From Diplodia intermedia (Eukaryota > Ascomycota > Dothideomycetes > Botryosphaeriales > Botryosphaeriaceae), in the NCBI GenBank assembly GCA_021495925.1, contig JAKEKT010000111.1:44229-108228 (forward strand): DNA of 64,000 nucleotides, in the 5' to 3' direction. The notes under the pieces were generated by a model that was not told where the DNA came from, did no database searches, and saw only the letters and a list, made by a program, of their open reading frames with translations. The position numbers and the translations under genes are program-made. This document shows, one piece after another, positions 44,128 through 55,084 of this stretch; the stretch's first letter is position 1; each line of letters starts with the position of its first letter.

Positions 44128-45870
44128 TCAGTTCTGGGGTGTCGTTGGGCCAGAGAATGCATGTTCGTCTTCCGCCTTAGGTTGAGCTTTAGGACCTGCA
44201 TCCTCTAAACCAATTGTGCCAGAAGCAAGGAAGGCGTTGTTGTTGACCCAGAAATTTGTATTCGGAAAGCCGGGACCAAGAAGTCCATTCAGCTCTGTCT
44301 GATGTTGAAAGGCCTGGAAAGGCTGGCCCATGAGCGCGACCCCACTCTCAAAGTACGTCGGCGTCTGCTGCTGGAAGGCCATGTTGTCATAGGCAGGGTA
44401 GACTGCGTTGACGCCGTGGCTAAACGGGTTGAAGTCTAAGCCGTGGTAGCAGTCTTGCTGCAGCAGAGTCTGCCCAAGATGATGCTGAGACTGACCGATG
44501 TGTTGATGGACCCGGTCCATCGGCTGTTGCAGCTGTCCTGACTGCTGCTGGGTTCCGTCGAGCCGCTGCTGCGGGGGCCGAGTAGGCGAACGTAATTGCT
44601 CTTGCTGGGACGGATGATTGAACTCAGAGGTCAGCATGGCCATGTTAGTCGAGCGGCCAAAAGGCTCGTCATCGTCTTGCTTGAGCACTTCGAAAGCAGG
44701 TCTGCGCCGTTTGCGAGAAGGCCCGGTGACCTGCTCCTCCGAGACTCGATCTTGGCCCATGGCGCGTTGCAGATCGAGCTCGTCCTCCAAGATCAGATCA
44801 TTGTCGTTGCGCTTCCTTGGGGACCTACGGCGAATGCGCGTGCTGGCGCGGGACTGCTGGCGCGAGGAGTCACGGATGTTGGGGACCAACTCCAACAGAG
44901 GCGGACGAACCTGGTAGTCAATGGAAGGAGAGGCATCGAACTTCGCCGGAGAGCTGTCGGTTACCGAGCCGGATATGGGTCTCTCCTTGCGTAAAGTGCC
45001 GCAAGGCGTCCAGATATGTTCCGTCGCCTCAACCTCGCGGCTGTTGTACTCAAGCTGCTCGACGACAGACACGTCCTTCTTCTGGTTCCTCTTGCGTTTC
45101 ATCTCCGGAGTAGCAGAGTCGAAAATGTCCATTCCTGGCCAGTAGATACCCTTGAGCCTCGAGGCTTCGCTGACGATGGTAGTGTCGATAATCTCGTCAT
45201 CATCCTTGTCAGCGTGGAAGCTGGGGGCTGTCGATGGGGCTGTCATTGGTGGCGTGGCGGCGCGCGAGTACGGTTCCGACTTTTCGGTGAAGATTTCTGA
45301 GCCTTCAATCAGACCAGCATTGCCGGGCGACGCCGTGGAAGGGCTGTACGGGCTGGGCCAGGCGTGCTGCTTCGGCGCAAATGCCGGTGGAGGATAAGGA
45401 CGATCGGGGAACTTGGGTGACTGCGACGGGCTGGGCTCGTCCTTCACAAGCTGATCTGCAAGACGAGGGTCGAGGACATAGGCATTCGCAGCCTTGCGGC
45501 GGAGTGATTCTTGGGCAGGGTTTGGGGTCTGCCGCGCGCGAGCGTCTTCCACTCGGTTAGCTTGGGCGACAATAGCAGCACGCGGCATTGACGACTTACT
45601 GGCGGCTCTCGTCCGTGTTCGTCGCTTGTCCTTCAGATTCATTCTGTCCGACATGAGGTGCTCAATGCCCCACTCGGTGTACCAGGTGTTGTAGGAGTCG
45701 ATTTGCTGGCGTGCATCGGCCTCGCTGGCGGCCCTGATCTGCAGCTTGTAGTAGTGGGCCAGATGGCCCTTGCTCGCAATGTGGGTGAGTAGGTGAGAAA
45801 CATCGGAAAACTTGGGCTGCTTGGGGCAAATGCTGCAGAGTAGAGGGATGTTAGAGGTGAAAGAGGCCAT
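44128..45870 (-). CDS. C2H2-like zinc-finger protein, fungal-specific, function unknown
   Basis: Modelled as one exon of 580 residues from the ATG of MASFTSNIPLL; an upstream extension to 45936 begins at a non-ATG codon. Residues 8-40 carry CSICPKQPKFSDVSHLLTH then IASKGHLAHY, a C-x2-C-x12-H-x5-H finger with a long last spacing. Next comes a conserved-looking helical stretch (DARQQIDSYNTWYTEWGIE HLMSDR region, about 50-75). The remainder is disordered. It includes a basic nuclear-localisation-like run (RIRRRSPRKR, about 365-375), a second (SRKRRRP), and a Gln-rich region at about 440-500 that could act in transcription. A possible in-frame 48-nt intron near 45597-45550 cannot be decided. It is probably nuclear; a regulator or centromere-associated role would be speculation. 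Confidence 0.83.
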   Translation of the reverse strand: MASFTSNIPLLCSICPKQPKFSDVSHLLTHIASKGHLAHYYKLQIRAASEADARQQIDSYNTWYTEWGIEHLMSDRMNLKDKRRTRTRAASKSSMPRAAIVAQANRVEDARARQTPNPAQESLRRKAANAYVLDPRLADQLVKDEPSPSQSPKFPDRPYPPPAFAPKQHAWPSPYSPSTASPGNAGLIEGSEIFTEKSEPYSRAATPPMTAPSTAPSFHADKDDDEIIDTTIVSEASRLKGIYWPGMDIFDSATPEMKRKRNQKKDVSVVEQLEYNSREVEATEHIWTPCGTLRKERPISGSVTDSSPAKFDASPSIDYQVRPPLLELVPNIRDSSRQQSRASTRIRRRSPRKRNDNDLILEDELDLQRAMGQDRVSEEQVTGPSRKRRRPAFEVLKQDDDEPFGRSTNMAMLTSEFNHPSQQEQLRSPTRPPQQRLDGTQQQSGQLQQPMDRVHQHIGQSQHHLGQTLLQQDCYHGLDFNPFSHGVNAVYPAYDNMAFQQQTPTYFESGVALMGQPFQAFQHQTELNGLLGPGFPNTNFWVNNNAFLASGTIGLEDAGPKAQPKAEDEHAFSGPTTPQN

Positions 45871-46497
45871 GGTGGGCGGCGCTGTGTGACGGAAGCAACG
45901 GAGCAATTGAGCTGGGCGTAAGGACAGAACAATCAAGACGGCAGACGGGCACCGACGGGTGCAGAAAGGAACGGCTGAAGCTGGTGGGGAGAGAGAGAAA
46001 GAGGAGACGGGCGGGTGGAAGATCTGAAGGAGGACCAGCCGTCATCCACCGAGGAGTGCGGCTGCTGCGGTGGAGGTTGTTCTTTCCTCGACCAGCTCAA
46101 GCGCGCGAGCTTTATCAGCCGCCGCGTCGCCGTCGCGTCGCCCGTCGAGCCCTAGCCGCCAGGCTGGTTACGGGGCGGCAAAGCTAGCCAGATATCATCT
46201 TCATTGCTACGGAAGGAGCGCCTGCGCGCCCGCGGCCTGCCTGCATGTCGCTCCAGCTTGTCGGCCTCGCCCTCGTGAACAGCGATAAGGCGAGTGCTAC
46301 GAGCTGTCGCAGCTGTCGCTTTGCGCTTGCCTTGTATCCCGCGTCTCACGGGCGAGAGATGCGGGTTATTAGATTGCAAGCGCCGAGTTCTATCCACCCT
46401 ACTCTACCTCCGAAGTACGCGGTCGGTCACGCTCTTGGGCATGCAGCTGTGGAAACATGTCAGCGCGCCGTACACTCCCAGCGGCCGTTGCAACCTA
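45871..46497. other. Intergenic region, 627 bp
   Basis: This lies between two minus-strand genes: the promoter of the C2H2-like gene and the 3' flank of BET2. No further gene recognised. Confidence 0.5.
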
Positions 46498-47625
46498 CTA
46501 CACAGGGTCGATCTCCTTCAGGCCGGGGAATTTAACGAGGCTCAGCCCCGCAAGGCCGAAGTGGGTGTGGAAGACATCCACCGTATCGCCGGGTCGGTCT
46601 GCGATGCCACCCAGCTCGGGGTCCTGCGCCATCAGCACGCGGTAGCTTGGTCGCAAAGGGCTTCTTACCTGGCACTTTAGGATAAAGGAAGCAAGCTTGC
46701 TGCCATCGATCCAGTGCAGTCTATCAATCATCGCCATGGCACTCAAGACCCACCAGCTGTAGCACACGTCTTCAAGCTTCTCCGGCCTACCATTCAGGCC
46801 GCCGTTCGGCCTTTGCCTCTCGCTCAACCATCCGCCTAGCCTGTCCCGGTCCACCAGGTCAAGACGCCCGGCTATTGCCAGCGCACCGACGCAGGTGAAC
46901 ACCTGGCCCGAGTGCGACTCGGCCCCGGGAGATGTGCCAAACCCCCCGTCCAGATTCGCGCATGCTTGTATGTGCTCGACCGCCTTGTCGACGTTGGCGA
47001 GGTGCATCAGGTCGAGGAGCGACAGGGCGTTGAAGGCGCCGTAGAGGAAGCGCGTGTCACACTCGCCCCATCGGTCTCCCGCAAAGGTCCCTGTCTCGTG
47101 CTGGAGTCCGACAATGACTGTATCAAAGTCAGCGCAGATTCCTGCATGCGAGCTTTGGGGAGTGCGTACATTGGCCAATCTTCCCCTTACCGCCAGGGAC
47201 GCGCCGTTCAAGCTCCTCAAAGCCATCCAGTGTGGCGATGATTTGCACAGCACTGACGGTGTAGAGCATGTGTGCGTCATGGCCGGGCGCTGCGCCGAAG
47301 CCTCCGTCATCGTGCAGGCAGGAGATCACAAAGTCGAGAACATCCGCGTGAGGCAGCGCGTCCGGGTGCCCGAGCAGGTGCAACGCGGTGAGGCCCCAGT
47401 ACAATCCGTTCAGCCGCAGGTGTTCTGTTAGCCAGTACTCAAGCTCATCTTTGCGCTGGGAGGAGAGCGTTAGTCACAGCTGCCAGCCGCACAGATCTGC
47501 CCGTAGACACGCACTGTGTCGAGGCTTTGGATGTATTTGACGTGCTTGTCGATGTAGAGCTGGAGCTCGTCCGGAAGCTGCCCACCCTTCGCGCCGCCTC
47601 TCCCAGGCCCAGAAACTAGCGACAT
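46498..47625 (-). CDS. BET2: Rab geranylgeranyltransferase beta subunit
   Basis: Four exons (47625-47515, 47455-47170, 47117-46669, 46623-46498) give 323 residues; introns are 59, 52 and 45 nt. It is the catalytic beta subunit of geranylgeranyltransferase II, which prenylates Rab GTPases presented by the escort protein. The start MSLVSGPGRG leads into LYIDKHVKYIQSLDT. The prenyltransferase repeats follow: DDGGFGAAPGHDAHMLYT, LYGAFNALSLL, LDGGFGTSPGAESHSGQVFT, GLNGRPEKLEDVCYSWW and GIADRPGDTVDVFHTHFG. Zinc ligands are the Asp and Cys of EDVCYSWW and the His of FHTHFG. The length equals that of yeast Bet2 (325). An upstream in-frame ATG at 47823 would add an N-terminus not usual for the family. 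Confidence 0.97.
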
Positions 47626-48601
47626 GATGTTCCTTTGCAGACTCGCGCAATAGCCTGGTGTTGCTGTCTTGAGTAGAGCTTGCGTGATGGATTTGTAAGG
47701 GCCGAGGGAGGAGATGTAGTGCGGAGGGATTTTGAGGTGAGGTGGGGCCGCAGCTTGTACGGCGCGCCAAATGGACCAATATGACAAACGCTGGATCAGC
47801 CATCCCGGAAACCCATTTTTCATGTACAGACCGGAACCCTGCTGGCCATGCGGGAACTCATTGCATGGCGGACAACGCGGCAGAAACTAAGGGCAGAAGC
47901 TCACATCTGAGTACGTTAAAACTGCCTATGGACGCTACTATTCAGGCCAGGCAAGCCGTAGACTTGCACATGACTCCCATACAAGGCCGGGTCAGAGAAA
48001 AGAGAATATGGTTGAAGGTATGTCCACCCCAGGAGCTGCTCTCCAAAGTCCAGCCCTGATGGCGCTGTGGACATGGAATGATCCACCAGAATAGCATCTC
48101 CATCCGTGAAACAAGACGAACCGCTAAAGCTTGATTGAAAAGCAGAGCCTCCTCTCGCTGCCCTCTCTTTTACTGTGAGACCCGTCCAATGATATGCCAG
48201 AAGCAGATCGATAAAAGGAAAAGAAAAGAGAAGCCGCTGAGACTGATGGGGCGACGGGGAATCGCAATGAAAACGAGAATGAAATGACATGAGCCTCCAT
48301 CGAGAGGCCCGAATGCTGGCTCGGGAAAGGAAAGAGAAAATAAAGGAGGACCAAACCCGCAAACAATCCCAGAAGCTTTTTATACTACATCGCTCGAAGT
48401 TTATAGAACGCCAAGTGCTCCCAAGGCCCCATCCTGTTCCTTATTCGACCTCGAAATGTCCGTGGGAAAACCGCCCACTTCATTCTCTGGAACTCCGTGC
48501 TACCGACAAAGCGTGAGCGGTCGTCAATTGTTGCTCTCGATCAAAGAAATTCGTCGCTGGATTGCGTGTGCATTGGCGTAAAGGGGACGTCAGAATGCTC
48601 C
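47626..48601. other. Intergenic region, 976 bp
   Basis: This lies between BET2 (-) and the 3' end of the RhoGEF gene (-). A 148-codon frame at 47916-48362 (-) is hydrophobic in places, but I cannot tie it to a family or to splice sites. No RNA gene seen. Confidence 0.45.
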
Positions 48602-51600
48602 TCACTCCGAGAAGATGCGGGCGAAGTGCTTCTCCCAGATCCAGCCAATGGTGCCGGACGAGTCATCTTGGTTCCTGGCGAGCCACAACTCGCCTCGCAT
48701 ACCAAGGACGTCAAAGACCTGCATAGCCATCAGTTTCTCGCCACATCTCACACGAATATAGATCATCTCACCTCTCCAGGAACATAGACCAGATATGGAA
48801 ATCCGGCCTCGCGACGATCATGGGCGATGTTGAACTCGAACAGGCTAGCAGCCAAAAACAAAACCTTCTCCTCACTGCCGTCTTGCTCAAGGGCGTCATC
48901 CCTGGTATCCGTGGGAGAATCTGACATCGGCATGGCAGACGAGAAGATGGAAGAAGATCGGGTGTTTTGAGACTGCGACGAGAAAGCAGACTGGCCAGAC
49001 GTGCGGCCCTGGTCGGGAGTATCCAAGCTGATTCGTGTCTGGGACGATTGCGGATCCGGAGTGCGCCCTGTAGAAGTGGCTGGTCGCTGGGGGAAGTAGC
49101 CAGCAACCGGCATCTGGGCGGAAACCGAATGAGGCGTCGAGGGCCCACGGCTTGACATGGTAGATCCTGCCCGAACCCTCCCGGGTCCCGTTGGAGAAGG
49201 CATGGTGGGTGACATTTGTGGGGGGTCCATGATGAGAGGCGTGTTCCCCACTTCCACGTGAGAATAATTGCCGCTTTGGCGCTGCGATCCGGGGGTGGGC
49301 GACGTGATAACGATGGACTGGTCGCTGTTTATTGACTGGGTGCGTTTGGAGCTTGCAAACGTCGACGGGCGTTTCATTGACAAGTCATCGCCCATGAACG
49401 TGGTAGCTGGAGAGAATGCTGCAGCTTCCTTGACGCCGCGGATGACGCTCTCGATGCGCTCTAGCTCCTCCCTGCACCTGAAGTAATCCACCTCAAAAGC
49501 GTTCTCGATGGCCGGCAGCTCAAGGAGCTTGAAATCGACCTGCTCTCCTTGGAACAGAGGTTTCTCGAATTGGAGACTCAGGACCTGGTACCACCTTCTT
49601 TGAGAATCGATAAGATTCTTCTGACAAGCCTCGATCAGCAACTTGGTCTTAGAGTAGAGCTTAGGCAAGTCATCTTTCAACGCCCCGTTGATGGCGATGA
49701 ACTCGTCGCCAACTTCCTTCAGCTTGTTGTCGACTTTTCCGCCACTGTCTTTGAGGAGCTTATACTTCGCATAGTCGGGCAGGCGCTTCTTCCGCTTTTG
49801 CATGAGCTTCTGAGGCTTTCCGTGCAGATCCCAAAGGACAGATATTGGCTTGATAACAGTCTTGCGGACTTCCTCTTTCTGCACCACTCGTTAGTACCGT
49901 GGAGTAAATAAGCAATTGCAAGTGACTTACGTGACTCTCGAGTGCGTAACTAGTGATCTCTTTGATCATCACCATGTATTGGCGCCATTTGCTCTCGATC
50001 TCCGGGTGCTCGGGCAGGCCAACATTAAGCCACTTTTCCAGCTCTTCTGCTAGGATACAGTTTTGTTTGACCATCCTGTCAACATCCTCGAGGTACTTTT
50101 CGACGTCTCTCATGACGATCTGCAGCTGGAAGAAGTGTCCGCCAAACTTCTGGGAGATGGCGTCGTATTCGGGATCGTCGACTGTCTCGGAAAGGCCGAC
50201 CTGCTGCTTTACTTTCTCTGCACGTCGTCCAAACGCCTTCTGCACGGCAGCCCCGATGCCGGCGTCTGACTTTTCCCGCTTGCGCGTAACGATTTTCTCC
50301 ACAATCTCCTTCCTTCCCTTGGTCTCGTTGATCCTGGTGCTGAGAGCTTTTAGACCCTCGTGAGAGAACTTCAGGTTCGTGTAGTCGGGATGATCTTCTG
50401 GCGTCATCTTAATTATGCCCTCAAGCAGCAGGCTGTACTTGAGGAACCGCTGGGTTGGTTTGATGATCAAGGAGTCCAGGTCCCATGCTGTGGTGATGTC
50501 GCCTGCGTAGTTGTGGCACTCACTCAGCCATATCTGAACCTGCTTGTTCTTTTGGATCTCCTGAAGACGATTGTTCGCCGCGGTGTGATTTTGCACATAA
50601 GCGCAGTACACTCTCTCCATCTCGTTCAAATGATCCAGGAAGGCGGCACCGATGGCTGTCTTTCTGTCCGTGCGGTCTTCTGGTGGTCCAGCAGTCTCAC
50701 TTGGATCGCCATTTGTCGAAATACTGTTGCGCTTGTGCCACCTACCGCCCTGGTTCAATTTGAATATGGGCTCCGCTGCAGGCCTGAGGGCGTCGAGGAA
50801 GTTGAGAGAAAACGCAACAATCTCTGCAGTGTTGCCGAAGAGGACTTTACGGTCGTCATCACTGACTTCATGGATAGCATACGACGTGCCCTTGTAAATG
50901 TCTTCCACGACCTTCATGTCTTGGAAGTAGTGAAGTTCCGTTTCCAGCAGTTCCTTGATCTGATATCTGCGTTGAGCAAGTCTCCTCGAGTCCTCAGGGT
51001 CTTGCTGTGCAGCTTTCTCATTTGCCGCCTCCGGGGACACGTGGCTAGCAGCAGTCGATGCGATCTGTTGCCCGACTCCATCGGAATCCTCTGCAGGGTG
51101 GTTTGGTTTGATAGCGCCAGCTTCGATCTCCCCGGGAATTACGTAGTCCTGAGAAGGTTTTCTGAGCACGCTTGGTGCAGGCGGTGTGGTTGGCGCTCCA
51201 GCAGTAGTATCAGTTTGGGGAGCCATTGCGTTATGCCTTGAAGCTGGAGAATCCGCATTCGATGGATGGTTTTGAATACTGAGGCCCAACCCTTCCGTAG
51301 TGCTTTGAACCTGGGCCAGGCTAGGTTGAAATGGGCTTGTGAGCCTTGAAACGGGGTTGAGAGGTGTAGTAGGACCTGCGCTTGGCGAAGTGTCCTGGGC
51401 GGCCTGCCCCGGCGAGTATCTCCAATCCTTGGGAGGCGGAGCTGGTCGATCCTCTGCCTCTACACCTTTGATACTTGCGGGCCGCGATGGCTTCCCGTAG
51501 AACTCCGACGATCCGTAAATAATCGCAGTGCCACCCAAATCGCCCTCTGGTGCTAACCGCCGTTCGTAGTCATCGAGGAAGTCGTCTTGAACATAAGTTT

Positions 51601-54214
51601 GGGATGGTTGTTTCGGAGTATTTTCTGGAGAGACTGAAGTGGCACTGGCACTGTCCTTGACTAGGCTTGTCAGAAACTGCTCGGTTTTCTCTCTAGACGT
51701 CCATTCGTCGTATTCTAGGAAGGGTGAAACAGCTTTGATTTGCTGCTGAAAACCGTGGGCGATCTCAGGCGTAACCGTTTTTGAACTCCGGTAGAAGTCA
51801 AGAATTTTGAGAATCATGCTATTTGAATCGAGCTGGTCACGGGTAAAGCGGCCATTTGAGGGCAGGCGGTGGATCTGAGGTGTCCAATCTGCAGCACGCG
51901 GATCGTGATGTTGTCTTGTCATACCCATGCTGATCGACTCATCTGGCGCAATGGAGGAATGAGAATCGTAGGGGTACGAATCGCGTCGGTCGCTTCCGTC
52001 ATCGACGAACTGAATTCCCTCAACTGATGCTTCATATGAAGTAGCGCTCCAGCGGGCGCTTTGATCACGGGAGCCTTGGCTTTGGCCGGACCACAGCTGT
52101 TGCGATTGCTCCAATGAGGGTGTCGCCCCCAGCATGATATTGATGGATCCTGAGTCATCCTTCTCGCTTTCCGCGGTGTCTGTGTGAGACGCACTGGAGC
52201 AAACGCTTTCACGCATTTGCAGCACCTGATCCAGCATGTTCCTGTCGATCGGGGTTGCATTTGCCAAGGAGGAACGACAATTGGGGAAGTCATCGTCCCC
52301 ACTCTCGTGGAAGGCAGAATCGCGCTGTGAATCTGGCTTGGGCGTAATGTCCCGCTGAGCTTTAGGAGAGAACGCGGGTGCAAGCGTCCCCAACACCGGA
52401 GACTCCTCGGTCTCAGACGCTGCCGCTCCCGCCCTGAGATTCTGCTCTGCTTGTAGTGGACCATCTGTAGACAGCCTTTGACTATGTATCGAGTTTCCAT
52501 CTTGAGTAACGGTGCTGTCGACACCGATCTGGGCGTTTGTGTTCGGCTTATCGCGCGAATCCGAGGAAGGGCTCACTGCGCGGGATGCAGATTTGGTCTT
52601 GGTCGTAGGTGCTTTCCGGTGGGCCGAAATACCTTGCGCGCGCATAGACTTCTCAATCAACGCCTTCCTGTCAGCAATGGTAGGTCCTGCGAGCCCAAGG
52701 TCACCCCGAGGTTTCGGTTTCTGGGGAGGCCCTCTTGCGGACGCTTTCTCTGTCACTCTCCTGCTTGCGGGTGGCGGTGGGTTTCTCAAGCGCTCGGCCA
52801 TCTTGGCCCTTGAGGCGGCAGTCGAGGCCGCTGATACAGGTTGTCGCGGGCGAGAGCTACGAAGGACAGGTGACAAGGTGGGCGGTGGAACGTTGACCTG
52901 TACCGATACCTTGGGGCTCTCGCGCGATCGTTTGCCAGGGGTTGTGGCGTATCTACGGGTCGAGCTTGGTGTAACGGGACGCGCGCGTGGCGTAGAATCC
53001 TTGCTGGAGGCACTTTTGTTTGCGGTTTTGTCGACGGACGGCGCCTTGATATTGTATCTCCGTTCGCTCAGTGCAGAGCTTGTGCGCGATGATTGGATCG
53101 AGGATGCGGATTCTGATGTTACTGAAGGGCGTCGCGCCGACGGAAGGGGGATCTTCGAATGCGCTCCGCGAGCGGAAGCTTGGATCTGAGAAAAGTACTC
53201 GTCAATGCCGTTCGGATCAAAGTGAGCCTCGTGCGATGGTGAACGTGGCAGGCCAGTGAGGTCGCTTCGTGATCTCCTATGTCCTAGAGCTGAGGCGGAG
53301 CGACCGCGTCCCGGAGTTGTGAGCATCGGGACGTTTGGCGTCGTACGGCTTCTCCCATGGGAGAACAAGCCGGTAGGTCGTTGCGCAGTGCCATCTAGCG
53401 AACCGCTGCGAGGATGCGCAGTCTCCGAAATGCCGTAACCGAGTGACTCTGGGCCGAGCGCATCGGTCGGGACCTCGCCGAACAGCAGCGGCCGGCCCGG
53501 ACCACCTTGACTCGAACTTAAAGAGCTTACTGATGATTTGGCATGGCGGCGACCATGCTCAGGCGCCTGCGACGGATTGCCGCCGCGCCTCAGGACATTG
53601 CGGGAACCTGCCGCGCCGTTGAGTCCATTGCTACCCTTCGATTGTTCAATATGAGAGTGTCCAGATTCAGCCTCGCGCACTGGTTCGATATTCGTGGTGC
53701 CGGCAATAGGCGAGCTGGCATGACGGGGAGCGGATCTGGTCGAAGGGGCGGGCTTTCGGAGCTTCGCGGCGCTGGCGCTCTCGTCGGTGCCGGGAGGCTG
53801 GTTAAACCTGCTGACAATGTTCTTGACAGGCGGGCGGTAGGAATTGGTAGCAGTCGGCCTCGAACCATTGGACACGGGCAGCGAGGAAGCTGGGCTTGAT
53901 ACAGACCGCAGGTTCTGACGGGCGGACTTCAAGGCTGGCGAGGGCGGCTTAGCGCTGGGCACGCGATGAGGAGGATCTGGACGGCTGGAGACCGTCGCCA
54001 TCGCGCCGTTGACGACCACGTTTGGGTGCGGGGGGGAGGAAGGAGGAACAAAAGGACCCTGACGATAGAAGTCGTCTGGCTCTTCGCCATCAGGCGCGTC
54101 GAACGGGCCCTCAGCCGGTAAGGATCCGTTCGCGTAGTAGGCAGCGTGGCGGTGCTGCTCATACAGGCCCGAGGGAGTGCTGCTGCTCCACGAGTCCATG
54201 TCCTCTGGCTGCAT
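48602..54214 (-). CDS. Large Rho/Cdc42 GEF with DH, BAR and C-terminal SH3 domains (Gef1/Tuba-like)
   Basis: Three exons (54214-49931, 49878-48772, 48718-48602) give 1835 residues; introns are 52 nt (TACTAAC branch) and 53 nt. Residues 1-1050 are disordered and Ser/Pro/Arg-rich with many potential phosphosites. The DH domain spans about 1080-1290 (RRYQIKELLETELHYFQDMK; DLDSLIIKPTQRFLKYSLLL). A BAR domain follows at about 1310-1600 (SQKFGGHFFQLQIVMRDVEK; KPQKLMQKRKKRLPDYAKYK), spanning the first splice junction. After a Ser-rich linker the C-terminal SH3 occupies about 1765-1833 and is completed only by the last 38-codon exon (GTIGWIWEKHFARIF). There is no PH domain, BAR taking its place, as in fission-yeast Gef1 and animal Tuba, which activate Cdc42. 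It is probably a polarity and septation factor at the cell cortex. The long N-terminus is much larger than in Gef1. Confidence 0.94.
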
Positions 54215-55084
54215 CGTTCATAGTCTCCGGGGCCGAGCCACGCCAGACGCCGGGGGGCTCCAGGGTGGTGGCTAGGGAGGGATGGCTGGGCGTGCAGCAA
54301 TGACCGGAGCGAGGTGGGTGAGTCGTTGGGGCGCGGCAGGCGATCGCCAATGACGAGGGCGAAACAACGTGGTGTGGTGAAGCGAGCGGCGGACCGTCTT
54401 GGGAGTCGTGTCGTCGCGCGAGCAAATGACACTGGAGCTTGGGGTACCGCCGCACGTCGGGGGCCGGCGCGCAGCGAATCAGCAGCGCGGCAGGAGGATG
54501 AGTTGTTTCACGACCAGGGCGGGCGGCGCGCAGGGGCAACAGGCGTCCGCGGGCGGGATTTCGGGCGGTTCCAGGCAGACAGGAGAAGCGAGGCGCACGC
54601 TGGAGCGGAGGAGGAAGAGCGGGCGAGCAGGCGGCGCGGCGCGGGCGTGGTGGTCGTTGTGGTCGCACCGTGAAGAGAGGGTGAGGTCAAGGCCGGGCCC
54701 AGACGGGCAAGGCGGCGGCCTGCGAGCGCGCTGGCCGGCGGGAGATGCACACGGGAGGCCAATCAGCACGCGACGCCGCGCTGGTAAGATTGCCAGACGC
54801 CCAGAGCATGCAAGGCCCACGTCAACGCTGCACTCTTCTGTGCTTCGTGCCTCATCAACGGTGCAAAAAGGGTCCAGCAATCTCGCCGCCCGCCTGGCGC
54901 TGCAACCACGACTCCGCTGTTGCAGTTGGCCGTCGCGCCTCCTTGCCCGCAGCCCCGACCTGCGCCCTGTGAACAAGGGCCTTCCCGTGCCCCCTCCGCC
55001 CATTAAGCAAACGCCCTGGCCCTCCCGCGCTAGTGCCGCAACTCCTCCATCGCGCCTCTGCTTTCGCGCCCAAAAAACACGCCG
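54215..55084. promoter_or_regulatory. Divergent promoter region of the RhoGEF and TERT genes
   Basis: 870 bp between divergent start codons. It is very GC-rich, with no TATA box on either side. Open frames on both strands (up to 234 codons) are antisense or GC artefacts, because none shows family content and the two flanking starts are well supported. Confidence 0.5.

Noticed and set aside
46498..47310. BET2 as a single 270-codon open frame
   Set aside because: That frame reads through intron sequence at both ends; the four-exon model restores all prenyltransferase repeats and the normal length.
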